DNA of 64,000 nt, taken from positions 78,199,884-78,263,883 of the forward strand of contig CM043944.1 of the NCBI GenBank assembly GCA_014529385.2, written 5' to 3'. Of the stretch, positions 57,601 through 64,000 are shown piece after piece (position 1 is the first letter of the stretch; every line of letters begins with the position of its first letter). Below the pieces are notes generated by a model. It had not been told where the DNA came from and ran no database searches. It saw only the letters and a program-made list of their open reading frames with translations. Both the position numbers and the translations under genes were made by a program. Source of the stretch: Adiantum capillus-veneris (Eukaryota; Streptophyta; Polypodiopsida; Polypodiales; Pteridaceae).

Positions 57601-58605
57601 AGAGGTAAACCACTCCTTGTTTGGAGACACATGAAGTGATGCCCCTGAGTCTATAATCCAGTCACTCAGTGCATTTCCATCAGATGCTGTAAGAAGAGCT
57701 GAGTCCATTGTATTCTTCAAGAAGTAGATGTCTCCTGACACTAGACTGTCATCCTCTGCAACAGTGTTTGTCACATTTATTTCTTGAATCTTCACTGAGG
57801 ACTTGTTCTTCTCACCATGGTCTTCAGCTTTCTCTTTGCCTTTTTCTGCTTTCCATTCTCTGCAGTCTCTTTTCATGTGACCCTTCTTGCCACAATGGTA
57901 GCATTCTATGTCACTCTTGCCTTTCGCGCTGCGGGACTTGCTACGAGACTGATTCCTCTTTCCACCTTTGTACTTTTCTTTGGTCCTTCCCCTGACAACT
58001 AAGGTTGTTCCTTTGCCTTTGTCCATTGTCTTTCTATTGGTTTCTTCAGTAAGCAGACTTCCTTCTACACCTGCTATGTTCAAACCATCTGGAGGTGCAG
58101 AATTACTCAAAGCTGTGCGAAAAGTGTCCCAACTTTCCGGCAATGTGATCAACAGGAACATAGCTCTAACAGGTTCATCACACTTGACACCTTGAGCTGA
58201 CAACTGACTATAGATTGTGTTGAATTCATTCAGATGATTGGACATAGGTGTCCCTTCTTTCATCTTCAAGTCAACAAGCTTCTTAAGCCAGTATACCTGT
58301 GAAGCTGCACTCTGCTTCTCATAAAGATCACTCAGCTTTAACCATGCTTGATAAGCCGACATCTCGTCTGCTACATTGAAGTAAACGCTTTCTGCCAAAG
58401 TCAGCATAATGGTAGAAAGTGCCAATTCATCCATTTCGCTCCATTCATCTTCGTCCATATCTTCTGGTTTTATCCCCTTGAGCTTTATAAGTTTTATCTG
58501 CTTCTTTTGTACCAACACATGCCAAATCTGCTTCTTCCACAATGGGAAATTGGTTCCATCCAGCTTCTTGATATTGTAAAGAGCAGTGTCCTGTGATCCA
58601 GCCAT
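54625..58605 (-). CDS. Ty1/copia gag-pol polyprotein, 1,326 residues
   Basis: The start is MAGSQDTALYNIKKLDGTNF, the typical copia N-terminus. Domains in order, with rough residues: UBN2 gag (about 60-190), CCHC knuckle CYHCGKKGHMKRDC (233-247), protease with DWIIDSGASLHVSP (near 319), GAG-pre-integrase LWHSRLGHMSKKGM, integrase with Asp in HSDLCGPM, Asp in LRTDNGGEY and Glu in NGVAERMNRT (about 505-605), reverse transcriptase (about 840-1080) with ILYVDDMLIAG near 1007, and RNase H (about 1180-1320) with FTDSDYAGD, STTEAEYVAAS and CDSQSAIQLA. All catalytic residues are present and the length is normal for a single-frame copia. One oddity is EASHIPGMRIER in RT, where Leu is usual instead of Pro. 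Confidence 0.97.
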   Translation of the reverse strand: MAGSQDTALYNIKKLDGTNFPLWKKQIWHVLVQKKQIKLIKLKGIKPEDMDEDEWSEMDELALSTIMLTLAESVYFNVADEMSAYQAWLKLSDLYEKQSAASQVYWLKKLVDLKMKEGTPMSNHLNEFNTIYSQLSAQGVKCDEPVRAMFLLITLPESWDTFRTALSNSAPPDGLNIAGVEGSLLTEETNRKTMDKGKGTTLVVRGRTKEKYKGGKRNQSRSKSRSAKGKSDIECYHCGKKGHMKRDCREWKAEKGKEKAEDHGEKNKSSVKIQEINVTNTVAEDDSLVSGDIYFLKNTMDSALLTASDGNALSDWIIDSGASLHVSPNKEWFTSYVTTKDHVRLGNGQTCEILGVGDVQLKFQNGSSFTLKNVRHVPAITKSLISTGLLDDAGYVTTFGQNMWKISKGSMTVAHGVKSGGLYMIYVSNVSKNVINVTEQPNVSLWHSRLGHMSKKGMEILSRSGYLPGFSFNDFEFCEHCLYGKQTQQPHKHRSNRRDTQLALVHSDLCGPMPNLSLGGASYFMTFIDDYSRKVWVYFLKHKDEAFSVFKTFVTLVENQSGKKLKCLRTDNGGEYVSKAFQDFCESKGIKRELISPYNPPQNGVAERMNRTIQEKVRSMLSNAQLPNGFWAEAVSTVVHLVNRSPSKVLQKDSVPEMVWSGKMPSYKHLRVFGCEAYTHVPKEFRNKLEPNSRKCIFLGYGNSGEMGYRLWDPESRKVVCSNDVHFNESKYHSKPEKVEEIRRVVFQEDEPARARQNFRAQEEQGQDRVEPQVVAEPKPPIVRRSGRVMRPPDRFVPSMNYVMLTDCNEPSCYKETVQMKDSGNWQLAMQSEMTALHKNKTWKLVKLPQGKKALPCKWVYRYKITAHDSQPKYKARLVAKGFKQEQCIDFDEVFSPVVKMTTLRCFLALVAILDLVLHQMDVKTAFLHGDLDVEIYMQQPEGFVEKGKEDWVCQLLKSLYGLKQSPRAWYHKFHKFMLSQGYKRSEFDHCLYTKKAKDGSWLILILYVDDMLIAGKHLEEISALKSKMAKLFDMKDMGEASHIPGMRIERDRSKKLIWLSQTEYIDKVLQRFNMEKGKALSVPLPPYVKLSKQDCPVSEEEQAEMDKIPYASAVGSLMYAMIATRPDIAFAVGVVSRYMSNPGKKHWEAVKGILRYLKATKSMRICYGSQELSVKGFTDSDYAGDLDNRRSTSGYVFTLAGGAVSWRSRLQDCVTQSTTEAEYVAASEACKESIWLNRLVTDLGIKEEMPALYCDSQSAIQLARNLVYHSKTKHVDVKYHFIREMLEDKQLQLVKVHTTENPADLLTKGLPSESFAHFRKQLGVG

Positions 58606-59678
58606 AGCTACGCTTCACAGTGGTTTACTTTCCTGGGAAAAATTCGGCAGAGTTTCCCCTGTAAACTGACCTCTGAACCAATATCAACCTGTCAAATGAA
58701 CCAAGAAAGCTTCAGATTCTGCATAAATTTCGGCAGAGTCTCCTTTGTAACTTGGCTCTGGTGTACTCAAAAAACATACCAAAAAACAGCTCAAAAAACA
58801 CTGTCTCTCTGACACTGTAAGCTGCGGGTAAACCTGTCCTGCACCTGTACTGTCTCTCACTGTCCTGTAAGCATAGACTGTGACAATGCCTCAACGGCAG
58901 TAAAGCAAAGATGCAATCCAACTGTCTAACTCACAGTCAATACATCCTAGCTGCCTATCTAAGGGTGCTCGAGGGATCGCTCCAAGACCTGTATCACCGA
59001 AAGGATCTCAACATTCGAGAATCCCCCAGCTCAATAAAACCTCACTCGACCCTCAACAAAGGCTGCAGTAAATCTGACAGTACATAGACTTCCCACAAAG
59101 TCATACATCCACAAATTTTCCACTATATGCTGTAACCGCTGCGGCGATTGTTTGCTGCGTGACTCACAGCCAGCAAACCCTCAACAAACATACATCATCT
59201 CTGACAATACATCCCATGTGGAAGTACCTGCAATGTCAGGATGAAATCTGGAATATCAAGCAGCAAACACAAGCTACCTGATGAACTAGTGGATGTCGCC
59301 TACAGTCAGTGTGTAGATGCGCCCGTGTCGTATGTGACACGCCTCCAAGAACTGTGAGCCGTCCTTCGATGTGTAGACAACCACAAATCAACACTCTGGG
59401 AGTGTCGATATCCTCAACACCTGCAGTCGTAAGCCGAAAACCCCAAATTTGCAGAGTCGGATCTGCACCCGCTGAGACCACGTAGTCGAAAATGGCCTGC
59501 GCAGACCTTTGTCGAAGCCGAACGGTGGCCGAGATGACCTCAGAATGAAATTCTGAGAACACCAAGCCCTTCGAGCTATCCCATAGGAATTGGGGCCGTG
59601 TCTTCGCCTGTCGAATTTCACTCCAATCTGAGCTGGTGACTCTAGCCTCCTGCAGTGCTGCCCCGAGCCTCGATCTGA
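58606..59678 (-). other. Copia 5' leader
   Basis: About 1.07 kb between the primer site and the polyprotein start, long for a copia leader. It contains a diverged direct repeat around TTCGGCAGAGT (58645 and 58730). Small frames inside it have no recognised domain. Confidence 0.7.
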
Positions 59679-59690
59679 GCTCTGATACTA
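59679..59690 (-). other. Copia primer binding site, tRNA-iMet type
   Basis: TAGTATCAGAGC on the minus strand, one mismatch (TGG to TAG) from the standard initiator-tRNA site, 2 nt inside the LTR end. Confidence 0.85.
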
Positions 59691-59692
59691 GT

Positions 59693-59884
59693 TGAAGGAG
59701 TACGAGCGGAAGTGCGACGCGAGAGAGAGTGCAAGAAGAAGAGCACGACGATATGGTGAACTCACTCTACTGTAATGTGTAGAGCATAGTGAGTTCTTAT
59801 TAGGTTTTTACAAAAGAATATGTGTACATACCTGGCGGCCCGCCCACTTACATGGGCGACCACATTGGGCTTTATACCCCAACA
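59693..59884 (-). repeat. Copia 5' LTR
   Basis: Partner of 54344-54535 with three differences in 192 bp. Confidence 0.97.
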
Positions 59885-60084
59885 GTAGGAAACTATCCCA
59901 AGAGACCTCAAAGATCTGTCAAACAAGAGTTGAACTCAAGACCGTTATTCAAGAGGAGAAAGGTTATAGAAGAGACGACTCGCCTTCTAGCCTCGTCACT
60001 ATATCACATGGGCATGGTCAAATGGGATCGATGCTGGAGGAGGAAATGGCGGGGCACGTCAATCATGGATCGTCAGATCTGAGG

Positions 60085-60310
60085 TTGCCCCGAATTTACC
60101 AGTTTGCCCGAATTTACAAATTTGCCCCGAATTTACCAGTCGGCCCACATTTACGATATGACATATTTGAATTCCCTATATTTCAATGTACGCAAAGGCG
60201 TAGTGGTATAGTGCACATGGCTCGTGGTGGCGAGGTCGAGGGTTCAAGACATGGGGTGCGGATCGACCCAAATTTACAAGCCTGCCCGAATTTTCTTTTC
60301 TCCCTGAATC
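60085..60310 (+). repeat. Possible tRNA-derived SINE head with CCCGAATTTAC repeats
   Basis: GGCGTAGTGGTATAGTGC (60198-60215) resembles an RNA polymerase III A box, and GAGGGTTCAAGAC (60238-60250) a B box, about 35-40 nt apart. That is the layout of plant tRNA-derived SINEs. An upstream array of about 18-bp TTTGCCC(C)GAATTTAC units (60091-60155) and a similar unit at 60268-60295 flank it. No terminal tract or target duplication was fixed. Confidence 0.4.
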
Positions 60311-60535
60311 TACCAAATGCGCATCTGACGGCCCAGATCACCTCAGCCGTCGATCCCATTTGAGTACCGGAGTGCGAGATAGTGTGGAGGGCCTTCTAGG
60401 CCTTAGCGGCGTCTTCAAAGTTCACATCTCACCTCCGGCGGTGCTATTCTACCTTGGGAGGTCTTGTTCAATTCAATTCAAACTTCAAAGCACTGTAGTG
60501 AGGCAAAATGGCGCTTCTGTGCTTTTGTAATTAGT

Positions 60536-60538
<3 letters not shown>

Positions 60539-60569
<31 letters not shown>
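60539..60569. repeat. (CT)n microsatellite
   Basis: About 31 bp of CT, 46 bp upstream of a candidate start codon. CT tracts are common in plant 5' leaders. Confidence 0.85.
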
Positions 60570-60572
<3 letters not shown>

Positions 60573-60615
60573 GAAGCAGTCGATTCGTCTACTGCAACTT
60601 TCCGAAAAGGAGCAG

Positions 60616-60738
60616 ATGAGCAATGGCAACGACAAGAGGAGTCTCCTTAACCTGTGTTTGGGCGTGCTCGGACGCCATCTGGAGGATGTCACTGATCAAC
60701 TTCATCTCATTGCTCCATTCTTACCCCCTTCTCTCAAG
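60616..60738 (+). CDS. Candidate first exon of a host gene (LRR/RNI-like?)
   Basis: From ATG, 41 codons read MSNGNDKRSLLNLCLGVLGR, then HLEDVTDQLHLIAPFLPPSLK, ending at a good phase-0 donor AAG-GTATGC (60738/60739). The pattern L-L-x-L-C-L-x-x-L-x-x-x-L-E and L-P-P-x-L-K resembles the N-termini of plant RNI/F-box-like LRR proteins. A possible second exon starts after TCAG at 61366 (ILELSFLEKATSWYIYLNHP, DSGDIAAVL), also phase 0, and has a W-x-x-L-x-L-like pattern. The GA repeat at 60984-61033 would lie in the intron. No later exons are recognised, so it may be a truncated gene. Confidence 0.35.
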
Positions 60739-60982
60739 GTATGCTCTGGCACTACTAGGTCTGTGATAGACACCAATTTTTTTTTTCCTTGGAACAAATC
60801 GTAAGGTTCCGCGTCCGCGAATTAATATTTTGCGATAGCGTCTTTGATTTGCTGTGTATCTTACGCCTGCAGACTCTGTCTTATTTCTTCTCACAGCTCT
60901 CCTGCACTTACGCGAGAGCTTGCTTGCACCTGGCCAGGTTAGTAGGTGTCTCTCATTCCAGAGGCCACATCACACGCTCGCT

Positions 60983-60983
<1 letters not shown>

Positions 60984-61033
<50 letters not shown>
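60984..61033. repeat. (GA)n microsatellite
   Basis: 50 bp of pure GA. Confidence 0.95.
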
Positions 61034-61035
<2 letters not shown>

Positions 61036-61365
61036 GCCAGGGATTCCTTCCGCTGGGTTCATATCAGTTAGCGTCTTATTGAAGTTCAGAGGGACTTTTT
61101 ACCATCCCCCATCTCGGGCGTTCCTTCCATCCTTTTGGTCATGGGTCGTTCTCAGTCTCGACATCCTTGCTTCTTCGCTGGTTTTGGGTATACCACAAAC
61201 CCAAACCCAAACCTCCCTCCCCCCCACCCGAATACCCTTCTCTCCAGCTTTGGTGGTAAAAACCATTCACTCTCTCCATGGGTGCACCTTCATTGGCCAG
61301 ATGATTGGACAGTCCCCTCCTCGCTCCATCATGAAAGACTTCCTCCTGTCCACCTATCGGGTCAG

Positions 61366-61476
61366 ATTTTAGAGCTGTCTTTTTTGGAAAAGGCTACTTC
61401 ATGGTACATTTATCTTAACCACCCGGACAGCGGAGACATTGCTGCAGTGCTCTCTTATAGTCTCTTCTCTTGTAAA
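61366..61476 (+). other. Candidate second exon of the 60616 gene
   Basis: Bounded by GTCAG at 61361-61365 and a weak donor AAA-GTTTCA near 61475. The phase agrees with the first exon. Supported only by frame, splice-like borders and a weak LRR-like pattern. Confidence 0.25.
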
Positions 61477-61548
61477 GTTTCATTGTTGATAAGTTTGAGT
61501 GCCGCCAGGAGTTCCCTCGGTTTTCAGTTACCTTCTAACATGCTTTGA

Positions 61549-64000
61549 GAGCATGGATCTGGTGCATCTCCTCCTGGCGAGATGTGATCTGGATCTGGAT
61601 CTGGATCTCGGATGAGAAACTCTGACGTTGCATGATCACAAGGCCTATGTAAGGCTTCCCTGCGTAGGGAACAGCACCATAAGAACACTGCTTTTGCTGC
61701 CCAGGCATGCTGAGCACAAACAGTAGGAAAAAGTCCTGCCTGCTTGCCTGCCTACCAGCCCTGGCCGATCTGCACCTGTGGGACTGCCCCATGAGGGCCC
61801 TGCTGGGCTCTGTGTACTGTGTCTCTGAGAGGTATACCCCCCTCCACTCCGCACCTATATAGGTATCCAAGCTACCCAACATCAGCATCCCATGACCTGA
61901 TAAATAAGGGAAATATCGAAGGAAATAAGAAACTAGGGCAGCAGAGGATACTAGTGCGAGGGAAAAAATAGGGGAGGTTGGGATAAAATATCCCAGGCCT
62001 ATAGAGTCTACTTGGCCATGGAAAGAGCCAAAAACCCAAAGCTACACATGGTTAGAAAAATCCCGACATGAGAAAACTACCTCACTCCCTTCCACATGTC
62101 CCTGGGAGGTACTGAGACTAATTGGACGAATCCAGAGAGATGCCATAACATCCCCCCAAGGTGAGGGTGTCTTGGACGAGGATACTTGCAACAAGACTCC
62201 GGGGTCGAATAGTACTTGGCGAGTATACCATCCAACCACTACCCCACCCCTGAAAGACGTCTAGGCAGTGAAGTATTGTCCGTTGGAGAAGGACCAGCTC
62301 TAATACTTAACTCAATCGACTAATAAGTCTCACAACCAACATCTATAGACGGTACTGTTGCTGACCCCTCTGTGGGAAATAGCATCAAAAGTGAGGGTAA
62401 AGGCATAGATTATTGGTGTCTTGATCATTTCAACTCTCAAGTGCTCCACCCTCGATTGAAGAGTCGGAAATGTGAACCTCTCACATACCACATGCTAGAA
62501 TCTTCAAACTGCTACCAAAATTCCAAAGAATGTAGACAAGCGAGGCTACTGAGAGATGAACTGTTTGGTGATGAAGAACCAAAGAACTGCGCCAACCACC
62601 ATACATTGTGATGAACTTCAAACCTTATCAAAAGGAACTCCATTGGAACTGAGAGTGACCATTGCTACTAATCTTTATCTGTCTGAAACACATTTCGAGA
62701 GGATATCACCCACTCTCAGACTGAATCGGAAAGATACATCCAACAGAAAGGAACACACATCATTACTGAGATTGCAACTAGGACGACAAGATCAAGAGAC
62801 CCTGCAATCAAGCTCTGGAAGAGAAAAACGAAGGGCTGTGGAAAGCCACCAATCAATCATGTTTGTTGCACATGGAACCACTAGTAGTTAAGGAACTAGT
62901 CTCGGAAACTGACTCCCAAGTTGACTCCACATCCCCTTTGAAGGAAGAACACAAGGACAATGGATAATTGCCACAACTCTCCAAGAGTCTCTACCTGTGC
63001 AAGTGGGTAATTGAACTATTTGAAGAATGCTCGAACTTACTGGAACTGACTCCTAGTTTAAGGACCACTATCCACATGCACCAAACTACATGCCAATCTA
63101 GGGATAAGGGAAGTAGGTGTGTCTTGAATGGTAGTCTCTAAGGATCAATCTGGAAGACAAAATGTAGGAACTACTGCTTGGATGCATTGGGAAGAGTAAC
63201 CGTCACATTGGAAATCCGAAAGACCAAGCAACCACCAAAGTGGCTTAAGAAAACATTTGCCAAGATACTAACTGCATTGTGGGCTACATCCATGGTTGCA
63301 AGAAGTGGGCAAGGAAACCAAAACATTGTGGATGATACTTTGTTGAATAGAGCACTGGTAGTCAATTGAAGCTAATAACTTGGAAGCCCCTTTGCAAGAG
63401 AAATATGCTGAAAAGTATGCTCTGAGGTAACAACTGACTCAACCCCACGTCGGAACAGAACGACCTTGTCATTGAAAGCTCCAGAGCTAAAGCTGAGAGC
63501 CCCTCGTAGAAGATGGGAAGCCCCCCTTTTTGCCCATCCTGGGAAAAGAGAATAAGTACCACCAGAAAGAAAATTTGCCACAACTTAAGAGTAAAAGCTT
63601 CCTCGGTAACTAAATTGCAAAATCTGAATCTCATAGAACTTGCGACTCAAAGAGCATCACTCCATGGGTACACTCAAACTGCTAAGAATCGGAAGACTTG
63701 AAAGGTCATCACTTGAGGATCATGTTTGCCAAAGGGGTTGGCGAAGTCCCGTAGGACCTAGTTACTCAAGCAAACTACCTGAGATCAAACCATATCCCTG
63801 AGATCAAACCATATGTCCACCACTCCTTTGCATCTTCCAAGATCAAACTCGTAGGTACAATCCAATACAATATGCGAAACTCCATACAAGACTCAAAAGT
63901 GTTTCTGGCATCTCTGTGGATTTGTCCAGTCGGTCTTAGTTTCTCCCAAGGACAGGTGTCCTGTCCTTTCTACCATAGTGATCTCTCTTCTCCATAGGCA
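61549..64000. other. Unassigned sequence
   Basis: A short GATCTG array lies at 61584-61610. From 62030 to the end there are only short frames (for example 62372-62611 and 63178-63369) with no recognised domain. The style suggests decayed transposon sequence, but I could not name a family. Confidence 0.35.

Larger units (their letters stand above)
54344..59884 (-). mobile_element. Full-length Ty1/copia retrotransposon
   Basis: Two 192-bp LTRs (54344-54535 and 59693-59884) differ at three positions. The target duplication GTAGG is perfect (54339-54343 and 59885-59889). The LTR reads TGTTGGGGTATAAAGCCC...CTCCTTCA in its own direction. One open frame encodes the whole polyprotein. The 1.1-kb leader, primer site and polypurine tract are in place. 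This is the only coding-complete element of the window and could be active or recently active. Confidence 0.97.

Noticed and set aside
57708-57995. Plus-strand frames within the copia element
   Set aside because: They are antisense shadows of the polyprotein.

Overview
This is a plant nuclear window made almost entirely of transposable elements. I see no complete single-copy host gene. Signs of a land plant are Ty3 and Ty1 LTR retrotransposons with plant-style tRNA-iMet primer sites, a second (archaeal-type) RNase H, a Harbinger transposase, a CACTA-like DNA transposon, pentatricopeptide repeat (PPR) relics and long GT and GA/CT microsatellites. The abundance and style of the PPR relics would fit a fern or another seed-free plant, but that is an inference.

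Layout. 1-1955: low-information sequence and a broken copia gag. 1960-11285: Element 1, a decayed Ty3 element with about 2-kb LTRs and two RNase H domains. 12085-21167: Element 2, a young chromovirus-like Ty3 element on the minus strand, with a perfect 5-bp target duplication (TTTCT) and a tRNA-iMet primer site. It sits inside the LTR of Element 3, whose LTR end, primer site and gag start continue at 21168-21940. 22196-26250: a minus-strand Ty3 element (Element 5) whose LTR and integrase end are tandemly duplicated. 26880-31630: Element 4, a decayed plus-strand Ty3 element. 32046-33396: a dead PIF/Harbinger transposase. 34990-35393 and 52210-52500: two halves of one degenerate PPR gene, split by a candidate 16.8-kb CACTA-like transposon (35397-52206). 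54344-59884: a Ty1/copia element with one open 1,326-residue polyprotein and a perfect target duplication (GTAGG). 59890-64000: a possible SINE head, a possible first exon of a host LRR-type gene, and unassigned sequence.

The most interesting object is the CACTA-like element. It has inverted repeats of about 35 bp, a 3-bp target duplication, subterminal repeat arrays at both ends, a spliced transposase gene, and a second gene readable as nine exons in which all eight introns are GT-AG and phase 0. The transposase carries a nonsense codon and a frameshift, so this copy is probably not autonomous. Its right half holds shattered PPR fragments, microsatellites and a solo LTR of the Element 2 family with its own target duplication (GCTCA).

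Most damage is of three kinds: nonsense codons that C-to-T changes would explain, small frameshifts, and two perfect fold-back inverted repeats that replaced catalytic parts of the Element 2 reverse transcriptase and the Element 4 integrase. All calls come from reading the sequence and manual translation; no database search was run.
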